The notes below the pieces were generated by a model. It searched no databases and was not told the DNA's origin. It saw only the letters and a list, made by a program, of their open reading frames with translations. A stretch of 64,000 bases of DNA from Epilithonimonas sp042695135 (GTDB lineage: Bacteria > Bacteroidota > Bacteroidia > Flavobacteriales > Weeksellaceae): the NCBI RefSeq assembly GCF_042695135.1, contig NZ_CP170547.1, positions 1,488,001 through 1,552,000 on the forward strand. Direction: 5' to 3'. The translations under genes and the position numbers were made by a program. Of this stretch, positions 43,705-51,004 are shown piece by piece. Positions within the stretch are counted from its first letter, which is position 1, and the number at the start of each line of letters is the position of its first letter.

Positions 43705-45552
43705 ATGAAAAAAATAATCACATTTTCTTCTATCATACTTTCCTCCATTTTCTATTCTCAGGTTCAGAAAGTAGAACCTGCATTTTGGTGGAGCGGAATG
43801 AAAAATCCTGAACTTCAACTTTTGGTTTACGGAAAAGACATCAACAACCTTCAACCCGAATTCTCCAACGGAATCAAAATCAAGGAAATCAAAAAAGTTG
43901 AAAACCCCAATTACCTTTTCGTAACCATCGACACCAACGGAATTCAGCCCGGAAAAACCAAACTGAATTTCAAAAACGGAAACAAAACCGTTAAAACCAT
44001 CGATTACGAATTCAAACAAAGACAACAGAATTCTGCCAACAGAGATTCTTACACTTCTTCAGATGTAATGTATCTGGTAATGCCAGACCGTTTCGCCAAC
44101 GGCAATCCAAAAAATGACAACACACCGGACACAGCAGAGAAATCTGACAGAACAAAAACTGGCGGCCGCCACGGTGGAGATATTGCTGGAATCGTAAAAA
44201 ACCTCGATTACTTGAGCGAATTAGGTGTTACAACACTTTGGAACACGCCATTGTTGGAAGATAACGAACCATCGTATTCTTACCACGGTTATGCACAAAG
44301 CAATTATTACAAAATCGACCCGCGTTACGGAACCAACGATGATTACAAAAATCTGGCTGACGAACTTCACAAAAGAAAAATGAAACTCGTGATGGATTAT
44401 GTCACCAACCATTGGGGCTCAAAAAGTTGGATTATCCAGGATTTGCCTGCGAAAGATTGGATTCATTATTGGGAAGAAGGGAAAAATGGTTTCCAAAGAA
44501 GTAATTACAGAATGACCACGCAGTTTGATACCAACGCTGCAAAAGTAGACGAAGCCGCTTGTATGGACGGCTGGTTTGATACCACAATGCCGGATATGAA
44601 CCAAAGTAATCAAATGGTTGTCAATTATATGGCCCAAAATGCAATCTGGTGGATAGAATATGCAGGTCTGGATGGACTTCGAGTAGATACTTATTCTTAC
44701 AACGACAAAAAAGGTATCGCAGAATGGACAAAACGTATCACAGACGAATATCCGAAATTCAATATCGTGGGTGAAGTTTGGATGCAGGACCAGGCGCAAA
44801 TGGCGTATTGGCAAAAGGATTCCAAAATCGCAGCAATCGAAGGTTATAATTCTCATTTGCCGTCGGTAATGGACTTTACACTTTTCGATGCAGTTGGTCA
44901 GGCTTTCAAAGAAGAACCGGGCTGGGATGCAGGAATGCAGAGAGTTTATGGGAATTTTACCAATGATTTTCTTTATCCGGATATCAATAATATTTTGGTT
45001 TTTGCAGAAAATCACGATACGAATAGATTCAATCAGAATTATCCAAAAGTTGAAGATTATAAACTGGCAATGAGCTTGATTTTAACCGTTCGCGGAATCC
45101 CGCAATTGTATTACGGTTCCGAAATCGGAATGGCGGGCGACAAAGGAAAAGGCGGTGACGGCGAGATTCGTCAGGATTTCCCAGGAGGTTGGGCTGGCGA
45201 CAAAAACAATGCTTTCGCAAAATCCGGAAGAACAGTTTCTCAAAGCGAATACTTCGATTACACCAAAAAAATCCTAAACTGGAGAAAAGGAAATGAGGCG
45301 ATTCATAAAGGAAAAACCTTGCATTATATTCCGAACAACAATGTTTACGTTTACTTCCGATATACGGATAGCAAAAGAGTAATGGTTGTCATCAATAACA
45401 ACAAAGAAACTCAAAATCTGGATTTGAAGCGTTTTTCCGAAGGTCTTAATAATTTCACAAAAGGAAAAGACATCCTTTCTGACAAAGATTTTGATTTGAA
45501 AACAAATTTGTCTGTCGCTGGAAAATCTTCATTAATTTTAGAGCTTAAATAA
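43705..45552 (+). CDS. GH13 alpha-amylase/neopullulanase (SusA-like)
   Basis: Hydrolyses alpha-1,4 links in starch or maltodextrin in the periplasm. 615 residues, nearly identical in length to Bacteroides SusA (617). The signal peptide is at 1-18 (IFYSQ), then an N-terminal sandwich domain (about 22-105) and the GH13 barrel with VMPDRFANG, VMDYVTNHWG, nucleophile D328 in GLDGLRVDTY, acid E357 in NIVGEVWM and D438 in FAENHDTNRF. A C-terminal beta domain follows. The start is ATG 43705. The next gene begins 7 bases after its stop. Confidence 0.95.
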   Translation: MKKIITFSSIILSSIFYSQVQKVEPAFWWSGMKNPELQLLVYGKDINNLQPEFSNGIKIKEIKKVENPNYLFVTIDTNGIQPGKTKLNFKNGNKTVKTIDYEFKQRQQNSANRDSYTSSDVMYLVMPDRFANGNPKNDNTPDTAEKSDRTKTGGRHGGDIAGIVKNLDYLSELGVTTLWNTPLLEDNEPSYSYHGYAQSNYYKIDPRYGTNDDYKNLADELHKRKMKLVMDYVTNHWGSKSWIIQDLPAKDWIHYWEEGKNGFQRSNYRMTTQFDTNAAKVDEAACMDGWFDTTMPDMNQSNQMVVNYMAQNAIWWIEYAGLDGLRVDTYSYNDKKGIAEWTKRITDEYPKFNIVGEVWMQDQAQMAYWQKDSKIAAIEGYNSHLPSVMDFTLFDAVGQAFKEEPGWDAGMQRVYGNFTNDFLYPDINNILVFAENHDTNRFNQNYPKVEDYKLAMSLILTVRGIPQLYYGSEIGMAGDKGKGGDGEIRQDFPGGWAGDKNNAFAKSGRTVSQSEYFDYTKKILNWRKGNEAIHKGKTLHYIPNNNVYVYFRYTDSKRVMVVINNNKETQNLDLKRFSEGLNNFTKGKDILSDKDFDLKTNLSVAGKSSLILELK

Positions 45553-45559
45553 AATTAAA

Positions 45560-46075
45560 ATGAAAAAAATAGTTTCACTTTTCATCCTGACGTTCTTCAT
45601 ATTTTCAGGTTCAATTTCTGCCCAGAAAAAAGGCTTTTATGAAAATGTTCAGAAAAAGAATATCAATAAATTGTTAGACGATTTCAACACGCTTGCCGCC
45701 AATGCAGATTTTGATAAATACTTTGATTGTTTCGCGGAAGAATCCATTTTCATCGGAACAGACGCGACTGAAGTCTGGAACAAAAAAGAATTCAAAGAAT
45801 GGGCAAAACCATTTTTCGATAAGAAAACAACTTGGAATTTCAAATCTTTAAAACGAAATATCTACTTCAGCAAAGACGGAAATTACGCTTGGTTCGATGA
45901 AATTCTTGATACCCAAATGAAAATTTGCAGAGGTTCCGGAGTTGTAGAAAAAATCGGTGGAAAATGGAAAGTAAAGCAGTACGTTCTTTCGGTAACAGTT
46001 CCAAATGAAGTCGTGGACGAAGTGACCAAAATCAAAGCACCAATCGAGGATGCGCTGATTCAGAAATTAAAATAA
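45560..46075 (+). CDS. secreted NTF2-fold (SnoaL-like) protein
   Basis: 171 residues with a signal peptide (1-21, GSISAQ). The mature part has the SnoaL/DUF4440 type pattern: KLLDDFNTLAANADFDKYFDCFAEESIFIGTDATEVWNKKEFKEWAKPFF, then YAWFDEIL and GSGVVEKIGGKWKVKQYVLSVTVPNE. These are small alpha+beta barrels that act as enzymes or binding proteins. It sits tightly between the amylase and the transporter and is likely cotranscribed. Its role in starch use is unknown; similar proteins accompany such loci in Flavobacteriia as far as I recall. Confidence 0.85.
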   Translation: MKKIVSLFILTFFIFSGSISAQKKGFYENVQKKNINKLLDDFNTLAANADFDKYFDCFAEESIFIGTDATEVWNKKEFKEWAKPFFDKKTTWNFKSLKRNIYFSKDGNYAWFDEILDTQMKICRGSGVVEKIGGKWKVKQYVLSVTVPNEVVDEVTKIKAPIEDALIQKLK

Positions 46076-46094
46076 TATATACCTTAAATAAACG

Positions 46095-47477
46095 ATGACA
46101 AAAAAAATAAAACCAAATCTCTCCATCGCTCAGATTATCAATATGAGTATGGGATTTTTGGGAATCCAGATGGCATTTGGATTACAAAACGGAAACGCGA
46201 GCCGTATTCTCGCAAATTTAGGTGCAGACGTCCACGAACTTTCGTGGTTTTGGTTAGTTGCGCCAGTTACAGGCTTGATTGTTCAGCCAATCATCGGTCA
46301 TATGGGCGACAACACTTGGAGTCCGCTCGGTAGAAGAAAACCTTACTTTTTAATTGGTGCGGTTCTTTGTGCCATCGGATTAGTTCTCCTTCCAAACGCT
46401 GCTTCCGTAACGCATATGATAGCCGCAAATGTTTTATTGTTAGCGGTAATTTTCCTTGCGATGATGGACTTCTCCGTTAATATTGCAATGGAACCTTTCC
46501 GGGCTTTGGTCGGTGATATGCTACCGAAACATCAGGGAACTTTAGGGTTTTCAATCCAGACTATTTTGATTGGAATCGGCGCAGTTATTGGATCGGAAAT
46601 GCCAAGCTGGTTGACGAAATTAGGAATATCAAATGTTGCACCGGAAGGTTATGTTGCAGATAATGTGATCTACGCATTTTATATTGGTGCTACAGTTTTG
46701 ATTGTTTCAATTCTCTATACGATTTTCACCACCAAAGAATATTCCCCGCAGGAATTTGCAGAGTTTGAAGGCGGGAAAGAATTAGTAGAAGAGCATTCGA
46801 AGTTTTCTGATATGTTCAAAGATTTTGCGAATATTCCAAATCTGATGAAAAAGTTAGGAATTGTTCAGTTCTTTTCCTGGTTTGCACTTTTTACAATGTG
46901 GGTTTTCACAACAAGTGCTTTGGCAACGCATCATTTTGGACTTTCTCCGGAAGATACAAAATCGGTTGAGTTTAATAAAGCGGGAGATTTGACAGGACAT
47001 TTATTCGGACTTTATAATTTATTTGCAATTCCATTTGCATTCTTACTGACTCCAATTGCAAAAGCGATCGGGAAAAAACAAACCCATGCTTTAGCTTTGG
47101 CAAGTGGAGGTTTGGGATTGATTTCAATGTATTTTATCAAGGATATTTCGATGCTTTGGATTTCGATGGTAGGATTGGGATTTGCCTGGGCAAGTATTTT
47201 GGCAATGCCTTATGCAATGTTGATTGATGCAATTCCACAAAGGAAAATGGGCGTTTATATGGGGATTTTTAATTTCTTCATTGTAATTCCTCAAATTATC
47301 AACGGTGTTTTCGGAGGACCGATAGTATCTAATCTTTTTGGGAATATGGCGATTGATTACGTTGTCGTAGGTGGTGCTTGTATGTTATTGGGTGCTTTGA
47401 TTACGTTGATTTTCATCAAATCTCAGGAAGAAACACCTAAGGAAATTGAAGAAGAAATCCAACAGGTTCATTTTTAA
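46095..47477 (+). CDS. MFS sugar transporter, probable maltose/maltodextrin importer
   Basis: 460 residues with about 12 membrane segments. The first part, MSMGFLGIQMAFGLQNGNASRILANLGAD, and the loop GHMGDNTWSPLGRRKPYFLIGA are typical of SLC45/GPH-like sugar porters in Bacteroidota, where D and RRKP motifs bind the sugar and drive H+ coupling. A charged insert lies near 215-250. As last gene of the Sus-like locus it would bring glucose-oligomers across the inner membrane. Substrate is inferred from context. The terminator follows 40 bases later. Confidence 0.9.
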   Translation: MTKKIKPNLSIAQIINMSMGFLGIQMAFGLQNGNASRILANLGADVHELSWFWLVAPVTGLIVQPIIGHMGDNTWSPLGRRKPYFLIGAVLCAIGLVLLPNAASVTHMIAANVLLLAVIFLAMMDFSVNIAMEPFRALVGDMLPKHQGTLGFSIQTILIGIGAVIGSEMPSWLTKLGISNVAPEGYVADNVIYAFYIGATVLIVSILYTIFTTKEYSPQEFAEFEGGKELVEEHSKFSDMFKDFANIPNLMKKLGIVQFFSWFALFTMWVFTTSALATHHFGLSPEDTKSVEFNKAGDLTGHLFGLYNLFAIPFAFLLTPIAKAIGKKQTHALALASGGLGLISMYFIKDISMLWISMVGLGFAWASILAMPYAMLIDAIPQRKMGVYMGIFNFFIVIPQIINGVFGGPIVSNLFGNMAIDYVVVGGACMLLGALITLIFIKSQEETPKEIEEEIQQVHF

Positions 47478-47481
47478 TTAA

Positions 47482-47507
47482 TGTCATACTGAGCTTGTCG
47501 AAGTATT
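47482..47507. repeat. short CTGAGCTTGTCGAAG repeat fragment
   Basis: GTCATACTGAGCTTGTCGAA followed by GTATT. Related to the fragment at 3345. Confidence 0.5.
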
Positions 47508-47516
47508 TAAATATTC

Positions 47517-47541
47517 AAATCCACCAATTCGGTGGATTTTT
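47517..47541 (+). terminator. rho-independent terminator of the Sus-like locus
   Basis: Perfect stem AAATCCACC / GGTGGATTT with a 6-base AATTC-type loop and a T-rich tail. Confidence 0.88.
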
Positions 47542-47552
47542 CGTTTTTAGAG

Positions 47553-47615
47553 AGAATCCGAAGGATTCAATATCAGTAGCCGTAGATGAAACCTATGGAA
47601 TTAGATTAGGAGAAG
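47553..47615. repeat. dispersed two-hairpin repeat C, copy 1
   Basis: GAATCCGAAGGATTC hairpin, then AATATCAGTAGCCGTAGATG followed by AAACCTATGGA. The second copy is at 52762-52812. The first stem differs in sequence between copies but stays paired (GAATCC/GGATTC here, AACCC/GGGTT there). Confidence 0.7.
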
Positions 47616-47656
47616 CAGCATCTATGGAACAAATAAAAATCTAAAAACAATCTTTA

Positions 47657-47929
47657 TTACGATTTAGTTTTAAATTCTTACAGATTAGTTTTTACTTTCT
47701 GCACTTTAATTTTATATTCTTACGCAATATTTTTATATTCTTACAATGTAATTTTAAATTTTTACGAAGTTGTTTTATATTCATATAATTTAGTTTTAAC
47801 TTTCTGCAGTTTAGTCTCACTTTCTTACAACTTCATTTTCACTTTTCACTGTTTTCTTTTACCTTGTTACAGTTTCGTTATACCTTCTTACGATTCCACC
47901 TTGTCTCCTCGCATTATAAAAACAACAAT
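47657..47929. repeat. 13-unit degenerate tandem array with exact 21-bp period
   Basis: Units begin at 47657, 47678, 47699, 47720, 47741, 47762, 47783, 47804, 47825, 47846, 47867, 47888 and 47909, with no insertion or deletion. A typical unit is TTACGATTTAGTTTTAAATTC; TTAC (or CTGC) at the start and TTTT in the middle are the best kept. Every frame is interrupted or unlike a protein. It lies between the Sus terminator and the ilv promoter. Confidence 0.9.
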
Positions 47930-48155
47930 CTTTTATCAGAAATTTCTAAAAATTTGAATATTAATTCTAAAAACCTATGACCAAACTCAAATTTTAGGCA
48001 TCGTAATTTTTACAGCTTTCACAAATTGAAAATCAATGCTTTATCTTTAATTTTTGTTTTGCTGAATATCGTATAAAAATCAATATTTTATGTGTTTTCA
48101 GTATTTTTAAAAAGAATTTTTTGTGAAAACATCAATGTTTATTGGAATTAGTTTA

Positions 48156-48163
48156 TACATTTG
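48156..48163 (+). promoter_or_regulatory. candidate -7 box of the ilv operon
   Basis: TACATTTG, a full match to TAnnTTTG, 19 bases before the leader peptide ATG. A transcription start near 48170 would include the leader ORF. Bases 47930-48155 are AT-rich and show nothing else. Confidence 0.55.
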
Positions 48164-48182
48164 TACCGTTGAAAACAAACAG

Positions 48183-48239
48183 ATGAATAGCACAGTCATT
48201 ATTCTTGTCATTCTTGTCATTATCGGATTCCGATGGTGA
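48183..48239 (+). CDS. ilv leader peptide
   Basis: An 18-codon reading frame, MNSTVIILVILVIIGFRW, from ATG 48183 to TGA 48239. Ten of the eleven codons 5-14 region residues are Val, Ile or Leu (T V I I L V I L V I I), exactly the end products of the operon. The stop codon lies in the 5' arm of the antiterminator. Such composition is the mark of a translation-coupled attenuator as in E. coli ilvGMEDA. It was too short for automatic calling; I found it by reading. Confidence 0.88.
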   Translation: MNSTVIILVILVIIGFRW

Positions 48240-48289
48240 GTGATGGCTTGTACTAATTATTGAATTGAAATAATACAAACCATTCTCAC
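48236..48289 (+). promoter_or_regulatory. antiterminator hairpin of the ilv attenuator
   Basis: GTGAG (48236-48240) pairs with CTCAC (48285-48289), ATGG (243-246) with CCAT (280-283), CTTGTA-region TTGTA (248-252) with TACAA (274-278), and TTATT (257-261) with AATAA (269-273). It uses the same bases as the 5' arm of the terminator, so both cannot form together. A ribosome at the leader stop codon would cover its 5' arm. A small palindrome, ATCGGATTCCGAT at 48222-48234, lies just before and could be a pause hairpin. Confidence 0.75.
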
Positions 48290-48306
48290 TGCGAGGATGG
48301 TTTTTT
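48277..48306 (+). terminator. attenuator terminator of the ilv operon
   Basis: 11-bp stem AAACCATTCTC / GAGGATGGTTT (one T-G pair) with a 5-base loop and six T, 42 bases before ilvE. It overlaps the antiterminator at 48277-48289. Confidence 0.88.
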
Positions 48307-48347
48307 ATTTTCCAAAATCTAACAAACAAATATAAAATCGATACAAA

Positions 48348-49250
48348 ATGTATTACAATGACGACAGTGTTCTCTTTTTTGATAGGGAATATGTAAAAGC
48401 AAAAGAAGCCAAGACCGATTTGTACGGTCAATCGTTACACTACGGATATGCTGTTTTCGAAGGGATTAAATCTTACAAAACGGCAAATGGAACCAAGATT
48501 TTCAAAGCAGAGGAACATTACGACAGACTAAGGAGGTCTGCCCAAACAATGATGATGCCTTTCGATTATTCAACAGAGGAAATGGTGGAAGCAACATACA
48601 AATTGTTGGAAATTAATAATTTATCAAACGCCTACATTCGGCCGTTGGTCATTTGTTCTCCAAATATGGCTCTGTCAAAAGGACAAAAAAGTTATCTCGT
48701 CATCGAGGTTTGGAATTGGGATAACGGTTATATGGCCAATCAAATGAGAGTTATGACTTCATCATTTGAACGTCCAAATCCAAAAGCTTTCAAAGTTGAA
48801 GCAAAAGTAAGCGGTCATTATGTAAACTCGATTTTGGCTTGTCAGGAAGCGAAAGACAAAGGTTTTGATGAAGCTTTGGTTCTGGATGCTGACGGAAATG
48901 TAGCCGAAAGTTCCGGTGCCAATATCTTCTTTGAGAAAGGCGGCAAGCTTTTCACGCCAGCAAAAGGAAGCATACTTCCTGGAATTACCAGAGCTACAGT
49001 TTTCGAAATCTGTGACCAACTGGGAATTCCTTACGAGGAAAAATTCTTCAAACCGGAAGAGATGAAAGGCGCAGATGCCGGCTTTTTCTGTGGAACAGCT
49101 GCCGAAATCGTCGCGTTAGGTTCTCTTGATGATGTTCCTTTCAAACTAAATTGGGAAGACAGCTTATCATCGAAAATTCAAACCGCTTATCGTCATTTGG
49201 TGCTAGAAGAAGATTATTCATACCTGAAATCAAACTTACAATATGTGTAA
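48348..49250 (+). CDS. ilvE: branched-chain amino acid aminotransferase
   Basis: Last step of Ile, Val and Leu synthesis; PLP fold type IV. 300 residues, the usual length. Motifs: LYGQSLHYGYAVFEGIKSYKT at the N-terminus, the PLP-lysine region around VSGHYVNSILACQEAKDKGFDEALVLDADGNVAESSGANIFF, LPGITRATVFEICDQLGIPYEE, and FFCGTAAEIVALGSLDD. First structural gene after the attenuator. It overlaps ilvD by 8 bases, so the two are translationally coupled. Confidence 0.96.
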   Translation: MYYNDDSVLFFDREYVKAKEAKTDLYGQSLHYGYAVFEGIKSYKTANGTKIFKAEEHYDRLRRSAQTMMMPFDYSTEEMVEATYKLLEINNLSNAYIRPLVICSPNMALSKGQKSYLVIEVWNWDNGYMANQMRVMTSSFERPNPKAFKVEAKVSGHYVNSILACQEAKDKGFDEALVLDADGNVAESSGANIFFEKGGKLFTPAKGSILPGITRATVFEICDQLGIPYEEKFFKPEEMKGADAGFFCGTAAEIVALGSLDDVPFKLNWEDSLSSKIQTAYRHLVLEEDYSYLKSNLQYV

Positions 49251-50928
49251 CGTAGAACTTAATAAATATTCCAAAACCCTAACAAAAGACCCAACTCAAC
49301 CTGCAACTCAGGCAATGTTCTACGGGATTGGTTTTGAAGAAGAGGATTTCGACAAGGCACAAATCGGAATCGCCAGTATGGGCTACGATGGCAACACTTG
49401 CAATATGCACCTGAATGGTTTGGCTGAAATCGTAAAAAAAGGAGTAAAAGAACAAAACTTAGTTGGCTTAATGTTCCACACCATCGGAATCAGCGACGGA
49501 ATGACCAACGGAACAGACGGAATGCGCTATTCGCTCGTAAGTCGCGACATCATTGCAGATTCCATCGAAGCGGTTTGTGCAGGTCAATATTACGACGGAT
49601 TGATAACCGTTCCGGGTTGCGACAAAAATATGCCGGGTTCTTTGATGGCGATGGCTCGTCTCGACCGCCCTTCAATTATGGTTTATGGCGGAAGTATTGC
49701 GCCGGGACATTACAAAGGTCAGGATTTGAATATCGTTTCTGCTTTCGAAGCTTTGGGAAACAAAATCGCAGGAAAAATTTCTGACGAAGATTTCAAAGGT
49801 GTCATAAAAAATTCCTGTCCAAGCGCTGGTGCGTGCGGCGGAATGTACACTGCAAACACAATGGCTTCCGCAATCGAAGCACTTGGGATGAGTTTACCAT
49901 ATTCTTCATCTTATCCAGCTTTAAGCAAAGAGAAAAAAGAAGAATGTCGGTTCGCCGGACATTACGTGAAAATCCTTTTGGAAAAAGACATCAAACCTTC
50001 AGATATAATGACTCCGAAAGCGTTCGAAAATGCTTTGAGACTGATTATGATTTTAGGTGGAAGTACAAATGCAGTTCTCCATTTTATTGCCATTGCGAAA
50101 TCTATCGGCTACGATTTGACTTTAGATGATTTCCAAAAAATCAGTGATGAAACGCCATTTTTAGCTGACCTTAAGCCAAGTGGAAAATATCTGATGGAAG
50201 ACCTTCACAATGTTGGTGGCGTTCCAGCGGTGATGAAATATCTTTTGGATTTAGGACTGCTTCACGGCGATTGCTTGACGGTAACAGGAAAAACGATTGC
50301 CGAAAATCTCGAACACGTAACATCAATTATTGAAAGAGACCAAAATATTATTCACGATATCAAAGACCCAATCAAAGCGACGGGACATATCAGAATTCTG
50401 TATGGAAATCTTGCTGAGAAAGGTTCTGTGGCGAAAATCACTGGGAAAGAAGGCAATTATTTCAAAGGAACAGCCATAGTTTTTGACGGCGAAAAAGAAT
50501 TCATCAAAGGCATTGAAGAAAAAAAAATCAAGGAAGGAAATGTCGTCGTCATCAAAAATGAAGGGCCAAAAGGCGCACCCGGAATGCCGGAAATGCTGAA
50601 ACCAACTTCCGCCTTGATGGGTTCTGGTCTCGGTAAAAATGTAGCATTGATTACCGATGGTAGATTTTCCGGAGGAACGCACGGTTTTGTTGTCGGCCAT
50701 ATCACGCCGGAAGCTTTTGCTGGAGGATTGATTGGATTGATAAAAGATGGAGACGTGATAGAACTGGATGCAGAAAAAAATACCATAAACGCATTGTTGT
50801 CAGAAGAAGAAATTGCCAAAAGAAAATCCGAGTTCGAACAACCAGAATACAAAGTGAAGCGAGGTATTTTATACAAATATGCTAAGTCTGTAGCCGATGC
50901 ATCACAAGGTTGTGTAACTGATTTATAA
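49243..50928 (+). CDS. ilvD: dihydroxy-acid dehydratase
   Basis: Dehydrates dihydroxy-isovalerate and dihydroxy-methylvalerate to the 2-keto acids. 561 residues. Fe-S cluster and Mg2+ site cysteines and acids in GCDKNMPGSLMAMARLDRPS and CPSAGACGGMYTANTMASAIEALG, substrate region GGSTNAVLHFIAIAKSIG, and the C-terminal GRFSGGTHGFVVGHITPEA. The start ATG 49243 lies inside the last codons of ilvE. Confidence 0.97.
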   Translation: MCNVELNKYSKTLTKDPTQPATQAMFYGIGFEEEDFDKAQIGIASMGYDGNTCNMHLNGLAEIVKKGVKEQNLVGLMFHTIGISDGMTNGTDGMRYSLVSRDIIADSIEAVCAGQYYDGLITVPGCDKNMPGSLMAMARLDRPSIMVYGGSIAPGHYKGQDLNIVSAFEALGNKIAGKISDEDFKGVIKNSCPSAGACGGMYTANTMASAIEALGMSLPYSSSYPALSKEKKEECRFAGHYVKILLEKDIKPSDIMTPKAFENALRLIMILGGSTNAVLHFIAIAKSIGYDLTLDDFQKISDETPFLADLKPSGKYLMEDLHNVGGVPAVMKYLLDLGLLHGDCLTVTGKTIAENLEHVTSIIERDQNIIHDIKDPIKATGHIRILYGNLAEKGSVAKITGKEGNYFKGTAIVFDGEKEFIKGIEEKKIKEGNVVVIKNEGPKGAPGMPEMLKPTSALMGSGLGKNVALITDGRFSGGTHGFVVGHITPEAFAGGLIGLIKDGDVIELDAEKNTINALLSEEEIAKRKSEFEQPEYKVKRGILYKYAKSVADASQGCVTDL

Positions 50929-50935
50929 ATCAATA

Positions 50936-50995
50936 GGAACGGGCTTTAGCCCGTTTTCTTCAGCAGAAATTATTGGGCTTTAGCCAAAATTTAAA
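50936..50995. repeat. GGGCTTTAGCCC intercistronic repeat
   Basis: AACGGGCTTTAGCCCGTTTT (a perfect hairpin) and, 25 bases on, TTGGGCTTTAGCCAAAA. It occupies the 76-base gap between ilvD and ilvB. Without a long T run it is probably not an efficient terminator. Confidence 0.6.
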
Positions 50996-51004
50996 ACATT
51001 TAGT

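Noticed and set aside
44419..45015. 198-codon open frame on the minus strand opposite the GH13 gene
   Set aside because: It mirrors the GH13 catalytic barrel coding strand; composition is typical of a shadow frame.
47657..47929. CRISPR array at the 21-bp repeat
   Set aside because: Repeats are adjacent without spacers, far too short and degenerate, and no cas genes are present.
48183..48306. T-box riboswitch ahead of ilvE
   Set aside because: No specifier loop or T-box sequence; the short leader ORF with branched-chain codons and exclusive hairpins fits translation-coupled attenuation.
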